Notes: generated by a model not told the origin, from the sequence alone. DNA of 64,000 bases from Ryuthela nishihirai (GCA_038380435.1 JAWZYU010000025.1:25334707-25398706); one strand, 5' to 3'; positions 21,347 through 32,608 are shown, numbered from the stretch's first letter. Numbers and translations are program-made.

Positions 21347-21722
21347 GGGGCGGGGGTGGCTCAGTCGGTAGCGCGCCAGGATCGTAATCTGCAGTTCCCA
21401 GGTTCGAGTCCTAGCTGCGTCAGCGTTGAAATTTATCTCCGGAAAATTCCCCGCCCTGCCCACGGTCAGTAGGGGACACGGATGGGCTTCGAAAGACCGC
21501 CGTCCGTCGGATGTGACGTTATGTCGAGGTTCCGTATGCGGGAGAGACATACCCTGAGCATGTTAACACGCTGGATGGCCTGCACTGGAGACTTCCATCT
21601 GTCTCCCAACAGCTGTTCCAATGGGTCCCTTCCCCCAACCTTTTCTGAGTCTTCGGGATCCTTGTGACCTGGCCATTTAGCCCATGGTGTGCAAAAAAGT
21701 GCCGCTCAGAGGTAAAACAACT
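21347..21722 (+). mobile_element. SINE-A, full length, outer end of the right arm
   Basis: Head GGGGCGGGGGTGGCTCAGTC, box B GGTTCGAGTCC, tail GCTCAGAGGTAAAACAACT. The body is somewhat diverged (GTCGAGGTTCCGTATGC), and GCATGTTAACACG has lost bases from the conserved GCACGTTAAAGAAC. Confidence 0.95.
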
Positions 21723-22070
21723 CATCACTAATATCCAAAATCGGACTTAGAAAAAGGGGCGGCGGAATCATAGTTCGATCCGGACTTAATAGATGCAAAA
21801 AAATTACCATTCTGTACCTACGGGGAGCGATAATGGCTGCCAAATCCATTTTTGCCATTTTTTGAAGTTTATGCGTGATTTCGTCTTTCGGAGTTGGCAA
21901 CACTGCTTTTAACCGTTTTTCCTCATTACACTGCAATACGCGTTGAATCTATGCTAAGGGGTTCGTGGGGGGGGGGGGGTCTAACGAAACTAACCTTTCC
22001 CGCAGTGAAAAATTCGCAGAATATACAGATAGCATCTGAAAAGTGAGCCCTGGTCATTGCCGGGTACAGT

Positions 22071-22367
22071 TCAACTAAGAAAGAAAATCCAACGTTCCAG
22101 ACCTTCCGACTTCAAACTATACCACGTGTTGGATGACCTAAAAACAGCATCCAAGACAAATGATGCGAGCTCCTCGCAGATCCTAAGGATCACTGCTGCC
22201 TCACGTTCTCCCCTTCTGCGGTCAATGTGATTGCGCTTTTGTTGGCGGATGCAGTCGTCATCACCCAGCAGCTGCGAGGCGACAGAGAGCGACAGAAGCA
22301 GCGAGCGCCCAGAACCACCGTCGCCTGTGTGCTGACAGGGCCTCTCCAGTGCTGCGCGAAGCGTGTG
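22071..22367 (-). CDS. Unrecognised 98-codon open frame, candidate exon or old transposon ORF
   Basis: The frame is open from a stop at 22368-22370 to a stop at 22071-22073, with no usual start codon near its beginning. The region is clearly GC-richer than the flanks. The translation includes SGRSLLLSLSVASQLLG, IRQQKRNHIDRRRGEREAA and LRICEELASFVLDAVFR, which looks like protein and not like translated repeat. A pyrimidine-rich stretch ending CTCTGTCGCCTCGCAG could be a splice acceptor inside the frame. No convincing donor follows. I do not recognise the family. Confidence 0.33.
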   Translation of the reverse strand, partial: HTLRAALERPCQHTGDGGSGRSLLLSLSVASQLLGDDDCIRQQKRNHIDRRRGEREAAVILRICEELASFVLDAVFRSSNTWYSLKSEGLERWIFFLS

Positions 22368-22671
22368 TCAGGGTTGATGGATGATTTGTGATGTATGTGC
22401 GAGCACGAGGGAGAAGCAGAGAGTTCGCGCGTGATGGGGGAGGGCGAAAACGGTGAAAAATTATTTATTGGCTACGAAGGAAAAGACTACTCACTTTCGA
22501 TCCAAGCAGTTACTAGGTTCGCAGGCAGAAAGATTGGGAAGCTGTAGAAGGATTTTTGCTTCCCACTGAGCCACCCCCGCCCCCATGCGCCCATGATAAG
22601 AGAAAATTTGTCAGCATTTTCAGTTTTAAGTTTGCGATTCTATGTCAACGTACACTACAGTCCAAAAAGTT
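22368..22671. other. Spacer, with an isolated SINE-A head remnant
   Basis: 22556-22584 (CCCACTGAGCCACCCCCGCC) is a stranded piece of a SINE-A head in reverse. The rest is unassigned. Confidence 0.6.
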
Positions 22672-22974
22672 GGTTGGGTTGTTTTACCCCTGAGCGGCAC
22701 TTTTTTGCACACCATGGGCTAAATGGCTAGGTCACATGGACCCCGAAGGCTCAAGAGAAAGTTGGGGGAGGGGACCCACTGGAATAGCTGTTGGGAGACA
22801 GATGGTAGCCTCCCGTCAAGGCCATCCAGCGTGTTCTTTAATGTGCACAGGGTATGGCTCTCCCGCACACGGGGCAAAGGCTTAACGTCCCGTCTGACGG
22901 ACGGCGGCCTTTCCAAGCCCATCGGTGTCCCCTACTGACCGTGGCCAGGGCGGGGAATTTTGCGGAGATATTTC
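22672..22974 (-). mobile_element. SINE-A, head missing
   Basis: Tail GGTTGGGTTGTTTTACC to GGGGAATTTTGCGGAG; ends before the tRNA-like part. Confidence 0.94.
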
Positions 22975-23067
22975 TACAGGAGAGACAAACAGACCGCAAA
23001 GTGAAAATATTAGTTCGCTTTTTGTTGCTTTTTTTGGGAGCGGTTAAAATTTGGGTGAATCTCTGGT

Positions 23068-23104
23068 GCCCCCCCCCCCCTCCCACCACCACCACCACCA
23101 CCAG
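23068..23104. repeat. C tract and (CCA)n microsatellite
   Basis: A run of about 10 C followed by TCC and seven CCA triplets. Simple sequence. Confidence 0.9.
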
Positions 23105-23283
23105 AGATCGCCTGCTATATCTGGAAAAATGAGGAAAATCTCAGGAATCGGAAAATCAAAATAATCTCAGAAAAATCCCAGAGTACTTCTCTCTCTCCTG
23201 GGGCGAAATTTAGTTTAGGATCAATCTTAGTCGTATTGGCTGATTTTCATGTATCTGTCCAGGCCGTTTTTTGCATCCAAACC

Positions 23284-23810
23284 GCCCCTGCCTCGAGGTC
23301 AGGCCATTACCCTATTTGTGTGCCCTGGCCATTTACCCTATTGTGTGCAAGAAAAAAAAGTGTCACCCAGTGATAAAACAACCCAATGGGAGACTTCATT
23401 TTTGATCCTAAGAGCTTTCCAGTGATCAGTGGCGGACTGGGTCTGAAAATATTGGTTGCCAGGAGACAAAGGGGGGGCCCACTCAGAACTATAACACTAT
23501 TATTTTTAACATATTGTCTAATGTTTAAGGGGGCCCACTTCATCAGGAGCCCAAAGGGCCGACTTGCCGTTGGGGCAAGCTGAGACCCTGGCCAGTCCGC
23601 CACTGCCAGTGATCCCAACCTTCTTTCAGCTCTTGGGAACTTTTGCCCATTTTGTGCCAAAAAAAGTGTCGCTCAGCGGTAAAATAACCCGGAGGTTCCC
23701 ATGTGTCCCCTAAGAGCTATCGTGTGGTCTCCTCCCATAATCCTCTGTAAGCCCTTGAAGTCCTTGTGACCTGCCATTTAGTCCATTGTACATCAGAAAG
23801 AAATGAACTG
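23284..23810 (+). mobile_element. Degenerate SINE-A tail fragments
   Basis: Three decayed pieces of the 3' part: about 23310-23388 (CTGGCCATTTACCC to AAAACAACCC), 23606-23693 (CCCAACCTTCTTTCAGC to AAAATAACCC) and 23725-23800 (CCTTGTGACCTGCCATTTAG). The first two may have been arranged in tandem as at 3354; the second follows the hAT insertion directly. Confidence 0.75.
23427..23605. mobile_element. 179-bp hAT-type MITE with perfect 8-bp TSD
   Basis: Begins CAGTGGCGGACTGG and ends CCAGTCCGCCACTG, a perfect 14-bp terminal inverted repeat. Flanked by CCAGTGAT at 23419-23426 and 23606-23613. An 8-bp TSD and CAGTG ends are hallmarks of hAT elements. No coding capacity. Confidence 0.92.
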
Positions 23811-24370
23811 ATGTGATATTCTGGATTTGAACGCTTCTCAGTCTCCTTGCTTTGTAAGTCACAATAACTAAATATCAAAGAAATCATCATGGGAGAGAAT
23901 ACTGTCATCTTTCCACGTGGGAGTCATCCTCATCTTCTCGATCTTCCTACGTGTTCATCATCTGAGGCCTCTCCACACTCTCCTCCTCTTCCGTTCTCCC
24001 TCTCATCCGAACCCCTCCTCCCCACTATAAATAACCGAAGCATTCCCTCTCCTCCGCCTCCATACGACTGACATGTGGGCAGAACGGCGAAGTTAAATTT
24101 AGCCAAACTCGCTCAAGTCGAGTCCGTCACGCCTTATTTCGCTCAACGTACTGCTATCGGACTGCATTCCGGTAGCAGGATATGGGCGACATTACATCGG
24201 AACAAGGGATGAGAGCGGTCTTGTTGTGCCCTTTACAGATACCGCCAATTCAAACTTGGAAACATTGAGAGGAGCAGGAGGAAGTGGAGATTCAGGGAAA
24301 TATAAAGAATTAACTAAGTGGACTAGCTGGAAGTTGGCCACATTATCTGTATTTATGAGAAAATTATTAT
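23811..24370. other. Spacer, no gene seen
   Basis: A pyrimidine-rich part at 23925-24060 includes CCCCACTATAAATAACC, which resembles a TATA box, but nothing downstream supports a gene. Confidence 0.4.
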
Positions 24371-24466
24371 GAACTGTACCCGGCGATATATTATATATCA
24401 TTTATTATCTGAACTGTACCCGGCGATATATTATATATCATTTATTATCTGAACTGTACCCGGTAT
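24371..24466. repeat. 40-bp direct repeat, 2.4 copies
   Basis: Units starting GAACTGTACCCGGCGATATA at 24371 and 24411, with a partial third at 24451 that runs into the MITE-T minisatellite. Units 1 and 2 are identical. Confidence 0.95.
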
Positions 24467-25251
24467 ATTGAGCGTGTGCAGTTACCGTTCACAGCAAACT
24501 GGAGCGGTTGCGGTTAATGTTCACAGCACATTGAATCGTGTGAGCTCACAAAATCCTGGATCGTGTGGGTCCACTCACAGAAATATTGAGCGTGTGCAGT
24601 TACCGTTCACAGCAAACTGGAGCGGTTGCGGTTAATGTTCACAGCACATTGAATCGTGTGAGCTCACAAAAACCTGGATCGTGTGGGCCCACTCACAAAA
24701 ATATTGAGCGCGTGCAGTTACCGTTCACAGCAAACTGGAGCCGTTGCGGTTAATGTTCACAGCACATTGAATCGTGTGAGTTCACAAAAACCTGGATCGT
24801 GTGAGTTCACAAAAACCTGGATCGTGTGGGCCCACTCACAGAAATATTGAGCGTGCGCAGTTACCGTTCACAGCAAACTGGAGCGGTTGCGGTTAATGTT
24901 CACAGCACATTGAATCGTGTGAGCTCACAAAAACCTGGATCGTGTGGGCCCACTCACAGAAATATTGAGCGTGTGCAGTTACCGTTCACAGCAAACTGGA
25001 GCGGTTGCGGTTAATGTTCACAGCACATTGAATCGTGTGAGCTCACAAAAACCTGGATCGTGTGGGCCCACTCACAGAAATATTGAGCGTGTGCAGTTAC
25101 CATTCACAGCAAACTGGAGCGTGTGCAGTGACTGCACACGCTCGTTTGCTGTGAACGGTAACTGGAGCGTGTACAGTTGCTGTACACGCTCCAGATATTT
25201 TTTCTGAATTCTGTAATCAACCGTAGTGTTCGAATACTTTTTGAGCGACTG
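24467..25251. mobile_element. MITE-T with about five 118-bp units, left end lost
   Basis: Units contain GAGCGTGTGCAGTTACCG, TTCACAGCAAACTGGAGCGG, GTGTGAGCTCACA and GTGTGGGCCCACTCACAG. One unit has a 25-bp duplication near 24785-24825 (GTGAGTTCACAAAAACC twice). The right end is intact: TTTTTGAGCGACTG before TA at 25252-25253. Confidence 0.92.
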
Positions 25252-25253
25252 TA

Positions 25254-25560
25254 CACCATGCGCTACTTATGGCACACACGTACCATTCTGTTTCATTATT
25301 AAACCCAAGTTCTCTACTTTGTCGTGATTCTCACTTTCTTTGTACTTATTTAAACAATATTCTTACATACTTCGCACTATATTTTGCTTAAAGAGGTCAC
25401 TTCAATTTCTCTATTCATAGATTGCATCAATTCTCGCTTCTCTGTCTGCTGATCATTGCAGAAGTTTTCATCACAACAAAATATTTTTTTTTCTTCACCG
25501 AACTTTCAAAGAACTTTTTACAAAGAGAGCTGAATAAAAAACGATCGCCGCAAATCGTTC
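25254..25560. other. Spacer, no gene seen
   Basis: AT-rich, T runs; nothing recognised. Confidence 0.5.
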
Positions 25561-26195
25561 GTTTTCAGTTGTTTTAGCTCTGATCGTTTGGTGACCTGGT
25601 TATCATTTATTTAAATGGCCAGGTCACAAGGCCCTCAAGAGCTCAGAGAAGGTTAGGAGGAAATAGACAGCTGTTAAGAGGTAGATGCAAGTCTCCCATT
25701 AAAATCCGCCCTGTCCACGGTCAGTAGGGGACATCTATGGGCTTGGAAAGGCCTCCGTCCGTCGGATGGGACGTTAAGCCGTGGCTCCGTGTGCGGGAGA
25801 GCCGTACCCTGTGCACGTTAAAGAACACGCTGGATGGCCTTGACGGGAGGCTACCATCTGTCTCCCAACAGCTGTTCCAGTGGGTCCCCTTCCCCAACCT
25901 TCTCTGAGCCTTCGGGGTCCATGTGACCTGGTCATTTAGCCCATGGTGTGCAAAAAAGTGCCGCTCAGAGGTAAAACAACCCAACCCAACTCCCATTAAA
26001 GCCATCCAGCGTGTTCTTTAGCACACATTGTGCTTTCCAGCACATGGGGCTACTGCTTGATGTCCCATCGGAGTCCCTTTCTCAGCGAGGGCAGAACGGG
26101 AATCTGCGGAGAAAATCTCCAACGTGGGAACCTGGGAATGGCAGATTACGAGTCTGGCGAGGTACAGACTAAGCAAGCACCCAAATCGTTCTGTT
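25561..26195 (-). mobile_element. Old SINE-A split by a younger SINE-A
   Basis: Left remnant 25561-25703 and right remnant 25990-26195 (CATCCAGCGTGTTCTTTAG to a decayed head) are one heavily diverged copy. Confidence 0.85.
25704..25989 (+). mobile_element. SINE-A, 5'-truncated, 11-bp TSD
   Basis: Flanked by CTCCCATTAAA at 25693-25703 and 25990-26000. Starts at TCCGCCCTGTCCACGG, tail GTAAAACAACCCAACCC. Nested in the old copy. Confidence 0.94.
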
Positions 26196-26282
26196 AAAAC
26201 TGCGCATGCTAAACCCATTACTACTTTCGTTCCAAAATCTAAACCGTACGAGTTCGATGATCAGATCATCTTTTATTTCGTT

Positions 26283-26664
26283 TGGTTGTTTTACCTAGAA
26301 GCGGCACATTTTTGCACAACATGGGCTAAATGGTCAGGTCACATGGACGCCGAAGGCTCAGAGAAGGTTGGGGAAGAGGACCCACTGAAACTGCTGTTGG
26401 GAGACAGATGGTAGCCTCCCATCAAGGCCATCCAGCATGTTCTTTAACGTGCACAGGGTATGGCTCTCCCTCACACGGGTCACAGCTTAACGTCAAATCC
26501 GACGGACGGCGGCCTTTCCAAGCCCATCGGTGTCCCCTACTGACCGTGGCAGGGCGGGAAGTTTTGCGGAGATAAATCTCAACGCTGACCCAGCTGGGAT
26601 TCGAACATTGGAAATGCAGATTTCGAGCCTGGCACGCTACCGACTGAGCCACCCCCGCCCCTTT
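26283..26664 (-). mobile_element. SINE-A, full length
   Basis: Tail GGTTGTTTTACCTAGAAG to head GAGCCACCCCCGCCCC. It shares CTCTCCCTCACACGGGTCAC and AACGTCAAATCCGACGG with 20543-20924, marking a subfamily. Confidence 0.95.
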
Positions 26665-27225
26665 TATTTCGAAACCAGTCATCGACCCCACATGGAAAAT
26701 AACACGAAATTAATTCTCAGCGAAGTGAAGAGAGTCGATGTCGTCCAAGGGCAGAGAAATCGGATGCATCGAAATTTTTTTTCTCCTATTAGTGTCTTCC
26801 GGAGCAAATAAGTGTCCCCAGGGGGGAGGGGGTATGCTGGATGATAGGAGTGTGGGAGAACATCTCACGTGATCTCTTCGTCTGTATCCACTCCCAAGAG
26901 AGTCTCCGAGCGACGCCAGAAAAGAGATTCAGTTGATTGCTTGGATGTTGAGAGTCTTTCATCGATGTGTGCAACGAACAACTCTACAATCCAACTTTTT
27001 TTCTTGTAGACAACATCCGATTCTGGGCCTCAACGCAGTTTAAGATGTTGATGTGCCCAAGAGAAAAAAAAATACCAAATTCGGATGGAGGAAGAATTTG
27101 ACACACGCCCTGGTTTTCCGGTACTTTCACGGATAATTAATTGACCTAGCGAAGCGATGTTCTCTGATCTCACTCGACCTTTTGGCATTTGTTTCGCAAT
27201 AAATACTCGAATGGTTCCATGGACT
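26665..27225. other. Low-copy spacer, no gene assigned
   Basis: Includes a G-rich run near 26820 and TCTCGAGCG-like mixed sequence; no convincing exon pair found. The last 25 bp (ACTCGAATGGTTCCATGGAC) reappear inverted at 28083-28105. Confidence 0.4.
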
Positions 27226-27518
27226 TGGGTTGGGTTGTTTTACCTCTGAGCGGCACTTTTTTGCACACCATGGCCTAAATGGGCAGGTCACAAGTACCCC
27301 GAAGGCTCAGAGAAGGTTGGGGAAGGGGACCCACTGGAATAGCTGTTGGGAGACAGATGGTAGCCTCCCGTCAAGGCCATCCAGCGTGTTCTTTAACGTG
27401 CACAGGGTATGGCTCTCTCACACACACACGGAGCCACGGCTTAACGTCCCATCCGACGGACGGCGGTCTTTCCAAGTCCATCGGTATCCCCTACTGACCG
27501 TGGACAGGGCGGGGATGT
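27226..27518 (-). mobile_element. SINE-A, head missing
   Basis: Tail TTGGGTTGGGTTGTTTTACC to GGACAGGGCGGGG. An (CA)n expansion (CACACACACACGG) sits in the CGCACACGG site. Confidence 0.93.
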
Positions 27519-27614
27519 GTTTTTGGTTGGAATTACGTCAATTCATTATGATAACACTGGCTATCTCCCGCAAGCTATGACTGGCTGTTAATGATATAAA
27601 GTTTCTGGCATATC

Positions 27615-28080
27615 TAGTTGGGTTGTTTTACCTCTGAGAGGCACTTTTTTGTACACAATGGGCTAAATGGCCAGGTCACATGGACCCCGAGGGCATAGAG
27701 AAGGCTAGAGGTCCCACTTGACTATTGGAGACAGATGGTAGCTTCCCGTCAAGGCCGTCCCAGCTGGGTCAGCGTTGAGATTTATATCCGCAAAATTCCC
27801 CGCTCTGCCCACGGTCAGTAGGGGACACCGATGGGCTTGGAAAGGCCGCCGTCCGTCGGATAAGACGTTAAGCCGTGTCCCCGTGTGCGGGAAAGCCATA
27901 CCCTGTGCACGTTAAAGAACACGCTGGATGGCCTTGACGGGAGGCTACCATCTGTCTCCCAACAGCTGTTCCAGTGGGTCCCGTCCCCCAACCTTCTCTG
28001 AGTCTTCGGGGTCCATGTGATCTGGCCATTTAGCCCATGGTGTGCAAAAAAGTGCCGCTCAGAGGTAAAACTATCCAACC
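27615..28080. mobile_element. Two SINE-A pieces in opposite orientation
   Basis: 27615-27762 is a tail piece on the minus strand; at 27763 (CCCAGCTGGGTCAGCG) it switches to a + copy that runs to GTAAAACTATCCAACCC at 28080. A further minus-strand scrap lies at 28109-28165 (TCTTTAACGTGCACAGGG). Confidence 0.9.
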
Positions 28081-28165
28081 CATGTCCATGGAACCATTCG
28101 AGTAGTTATGGTGTGGTCTTTAACGTGCACAGGGTATGACTCTCCTGCACATGGAGCCAAGGCAA

Positions 28166-29027
28166 TTCTTTGTTTCCAAAGAGGTGAAACGAAAATGAAA
28201 AAGGCGTTCCAGACACCTGACAAGAGAAAGATGGGCGCGAGGCATGAATAAATTTTATTTTCAAGTAAATTTCCTTTAGTATAATTGTCAGCATGACCCT
28301 GAAATTGCAAAACAATCGGTGAAACTCGGACTGTTATCCCCCTCCCCCCTCACCTTCCAATCCCCGCCACTTCAATCTTATAAATAGTTCTTGTATGCAA
28401 CGAGGTGGAAAACAGTCCATTAAGAATTACATTCCCTCAATAAAAAACATACACAGAAACAATAACTCTTCAACAATAGGGTGAAAATAAAAATTCGCAA
28501 AATATAATGATATGAATAATTACGGTGCAGAGTATTTATTGTTTCATGTTAAAAAGAGCTTGAAAAGGGGTTCCGACTCTTTTCTGGTCAGACAGTTAAT
28601 CCCTGAAGAAATGACGAGAAGTAGAATACTTCTTCTGATTAATTTACAGACAACTGAAGGTAATATTTTTTTTTCATTTCCTGAGTTTTCCCCCCGACAC
28701 GTGTCTCGACTTTTTCCCATTAACCTTGCCAAGTGTCAGACATTGCGATCCGAAACAACAACTGGGTGACGCTCGGAGTAGACACTTCTTCAATAGGAGA
28801 CGAAAAACACGCATCAAATAAAAGCAAAAAGGGGGAGGGGATGACGCGATTCCTCACGTGACAGATTCTCAATGGAGGCCGTCATGATGCAGCACAATAG
28901 CACACGCTAATCTGAGAACTGAAGTCTTAGTCTGAAAAATGGTAGAAGATAACTCACATCAGAGATTTCACATAATAATTTCTGACATCTTTCAGTCTTT
29001 GACATCTAATTTTTTATTGCCATTAAG
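28166..29027. other. Low-copy spacer, no gene assigned
   Basis: Contains short frames on both strands, none with recognisable motifs or good splice pairs. Confidence 0.4.
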
Positions 29028-29755
29028 TTGAGTTATTTTACTTCTGAGGAGCATTTTTGGAACACAATGGGCTAAATGGCCAGGTCACAAGGACCCCGAG
29101 AAGTTTGGGGGCAGGGGATCCACTAGACAGCTCTTAGGACACAGATGGTAGCCTCCCGTCAAGTCCATAATCGTGTTCTTTAACGTGCACAGGGTAGGGC
29201 TCCCCCGCACACGGGGAAACGGCCTAACGTCCCATCCGACGGACGGCGGCCTTTCCAAGCCCATCGGTGTTCCCTACTGACCGTGGGTAGGCTGGGGATC
29301 CACTAGACAGCTCTTAGGAGACAGATGGTAACCTCCCGTCAAGGCAATCTAACCTGTTCTTTAACGTGCACGGCATGGCTCTCCTGCACACAGGACCACG
29401 ACTTAATGTCCCATCCTATGGACGGCGGCCTTTCCAAGCCCATCGGTGTTCCCTACTGACCGTGGGTAGGCTGGGGATCCCACTAGACAGCTCTTAGGAG
29501 ACAGATGGTAGCCTCCCGTCAAGGCAATCTAACCTGTTGTTTAACGTGCACGGCATGGCTCTTCTGCACACAGGACCACGACTTAATGTCCCATCCTACG
29601 GACGGCGGCCTTTCCAAGCCCATCGGTGTCCCCCTTCTGACAGATTCCAGGGGTTTAGTGGGGATAAATCTCAACACAGGCACAGTTGGGACTCGAACCT
29701 AGGAACTGTAAATTACGAGCCTGGCGCGCTGCCGTCGAGCCAATCCCCACCCAGC
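29028..29755 (-). mobile_element. SINE-A with a central segment in three tandem copies
   Basis: Tail GAGTTATTTTACTTCTGAG; then units beginning GGGGATCC(C)ACTAGACAGC at about 29115, 29293 and 29474, a period near 182 bp; then a tRNA-like head ending GCCAATCCCCACC at 29752. The second and third units are most alike (CAAGGCAATCTAACCTGTT). Confidence 0.9.
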
Positions 29756-30200
29756 TATGTGAGAAAAGGAGAGGCTTGTTCATGCATCTTTCACGAACTG
29801 CCACAAGAAAAAATAAATTATCAGGGGTGTTAGATCAGGTGATCTTATGGATCGGTAAGTGTTGGATGATCTGTTCGGAAGGAATTTGCTATCGGTTCGT
29901 TGTGCATCAAGTCACACAAAATAGATATTCCACTTCTACGTAAAACCATTCCGGTTCTATAACCATTTATCAAAATTCAGATTACAAAATTTGTTGCTGC
30001 GAATTTACACGAATCATCACGGATAAACTTGTATACAATCATCCACTTATTTCATAAAAAAACATCCAAATCTATGTTAAACAATTCTTTATTATTCCAA
30101 GTTCCTTCTGTGTTTACATAGCGACTGCAGAACATGAAACTGGTAGAAATATAAGGCCTCTAGAGACAGCAATATTTTTTCACAACAGCCATCTGATGGA
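29756..30200. other. AT-rich spacer, no gene seen
   Basis: May include 3' flank of the LINE that follows; nothing clear. Confidence 0.4.
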
Positions 30201-32222
30201 GATTTTTTTAACAATCTGTCAACATCGCAGTCTATTTTTTTCAGTTCAGTTTTATTATAATAATAAGGTTACAAACAGCATATATTTGTAATACTCTTAT
30301 TAACCGAAGAGCATCTTAAGCTCATGTAGGTTAACTTACAAATTATTTAAATACATAATTTTGGCAACACTGACACTCAACTTTACATAAAGAAAAAATA
30401 TACAAAAACAACACAGAATTTATAAAAACGAATTAGTTTTTTTTTTTTACTTTAACACTGAAAACAGGCTGTCAGCATTTGTAATGCTCATTAGATAATT
30501 AGCAGTGAGAGATCTGAAATGCATAAAATTAGTTTCATTTCGAATTATAATCGGTAAAGAATTAAAAATTTTAGGGGCCAAATAATCAAAATGTTTGTGC
30601 ATAATTTCTTTATTTGCAAGTGGCAACAGAAACCTTTTCCCATCATCTCGCATAGAATAATTTGTATAATGCAGCACTGCATTATTGTTTCTAAAGAAGT
30701 AATTTAATGTTCTATAAACAAATAAATGTCTCAGTGGAAATACACCTGGAATGGTATACTTACAAAAGATGGTAACAGTTTTATATTTATTTGGTAATAT
30801 TTGAAATATAAATTTATTTTGCATTGAGATTAGACTCCTTAATGATGAAATGTATGTTCCTCCCCAACTTGTAATACCATACTGTATAGCAGACTGGACC
30901 CAAGATTTGTATAACATTATTAACATTTTATTAATGAGGATTTTTTTTTTAAATAATAAAATTTATATAACATCTGTCTAAGTGTGTTTGTTAGTTTTCC
31001 AATGTGCATTTTCCAACTTAGGGAGCTATCAATATAAACGCCTAGGTAGAGTAGACTTTGAACCTGATCAATTTCTTCACAGCAACAAGCTGAGTAATTA
31101 TTGCATGAAATGTATGCAATTTTAATTTAATCAAATTTGGATTGTATGATTTCTTTTTTAGGTTAAATAGAATATACTTAGTCTCTTTTTCGTATTTAAA
31201 TGTAACCCATTTAAGTCCAACCATTTCATCACACATTTTAGATCAGTGTTCATGTTATAAAGGAGATTTTCCAGAGAATCAGCACATAAAGTTAATGATG
31301 TGTCATCTGCAAAAGTGTTAATATAGCTATTTATTTTTAATTTACATAGATCATTTATGAATATCAGAAACAAGGTTGGTCCCAGGACTGAACCTTGTGG
31401 TACGCCACATGAAATATGTTTTTGGGTTACTAAGTGTATTAAAAAGACTAACACATTGCGTTCTGGGCTGTAAGTAGTCTTTAAACCATTTTAATACAAC
31501 ACCACGAATGCCAATATTTTCTAGTTTGCTAATTAAAATTTCGTGATCAACGGTGTCAAAAGCTTTCTCCAAGTCCATAAATACGGACAGAGTAAATTGA
31601 TTATTGTCTATGGAATGAAACGCCTTTGACGTATAATTCAACAATGCAGTTTCTGTACCTCTACTCTTCCTAAACCCAAATTGGTTTTCAGAGAGAAAAT
31701 TAAAACTATCTAAAAAATTTATCAGTCTATTATTAACTAGTTTTTCTAATATTTTTGAAAATACTGGGAGAAGAGATATCGGTATATAATTCTTAAAATC
31801 ATTTTTATTTCCCTTTTTGTAAACTGGAATTACAATAGCTTTCTTCATTAAATCTGGAAAAGTGCCAGTTTCGAAGGATAAATTACAAATGTGAACCAAT
31901 GATTGAATCAAGTTAAAAGAACATTTTTTTAAAAGCAATAATGGAAATATTGTCATACCCAGCAGATTTTTTATTTTTAAAACCTTTTATAATGTCAGTC
32001 AATTCCTTTCTACAAGTTGGAGCTAAAAACATGGATTTGACATTTTTACTCATATGGCTATTTTGATTTCTTACAATCCTATTCTTTGACAGATTTACTG
32101 CTATATTTACAAAGTATTCATTAAATAATAAAAAATTCATAAAATAACTTAGCATTTTCAGTTGAATCAGAACCACTTTCTAATTCTGGATATTTAAGCA
32201 TTAAATCCGCATCCCCGTCTAC
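30200..32222 (-). pseudogene. Broken non-LTR retrotransposon ORF2 (CR1/Jockey-group reverse transcriptase)
   Basis: Read right to left, successive frames carry the pre-RT region, the fingers and palm (AIVIPVYKKGNKNDFKNY, FRKSRGTETALL, FMDLEKAFDTVDHEIL), the block CGVPQGSVLGPTLFLIFIND, the catalytic FADD at about 31302-31313, and a C-terminal region (QYGITSWGG, HKHFDYLAPKIFNSLP) ending near 30447. At least two frameshifts (around 31400 and 31200) and a stop-rich gap before 30926 separate the pieces. No endonuclease domain is visible. The 3' region to about 30200 is AT-rich. FMDLEKAFDTVDH and VPQGSVLGP suit the CR1/L2/Daphne side of the Jockey superfamily; the exact clade is unresolved. Confidence 0.88.
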
Positions 32223-32606
32223 CGGGGCGGGGTGGCTCAGTCGGTAGCGCGCCAGGCTCGTAATCTGTAGTTCCCAGGTTCGAGTCCCAGCTGGGTCAGT
32301 GTTGAGATTTATCTCTGCAAAATTCCCCGCCCTGCCCACGGTCAGTAGGGGACACCGATGGACTTGGAAAGGCCGCCGTCCGTCGGATGGGACGTTAAGC
32401 CGTGGGCCCCGTGTACGGTAGAGCCATATCTTGTGCACGTTAAAGAACACACTGGATGGCTTTGACATGAGGCTACCATCTGTCTCCCAACAGCTCTTCC
32501 AGTGGGTCCCCTCCCCCAACCTTCTCTGAGCCTTCGGGATCCATGTGACCTGGCCATTTAGCCCATGGTGTGCAAAAAAAGTGCCGCTCAGAGGTAAAAC
32601 AACCCT
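32223..32606 (+). mobile_element. SINE-A, full length
   Basis: Head GGGGCGGGGTGGCTCAGTCG to tail GTAAAACAACCC. It borders the upstream end of the LINE; a retrotransposon frame reads up to it (DGDADLMLKYPELESGS). No clear TSD. Confidence 0.95.
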
Positions 32607-32608
32607 AC

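Larger units (their letters stand above)
19327..21702. repeat. Right arm of the 1.7-kb inverted duplication
   Basis: Reverse complement of 14342-16037. It is about 2.38 kb because it carries two additional SINE-A insertions, 19549-19833 and 20543-20924. Subtracting them gives about 1.71 kb, the size of the left arm. Confidence 0.92.

Noticed and set aside
24021..24040. TATA-like CTATAAATAACC as a promoter
   Set aside because: No coding exon or initiator found downstream; such motifs are common in AT-rich DNA.
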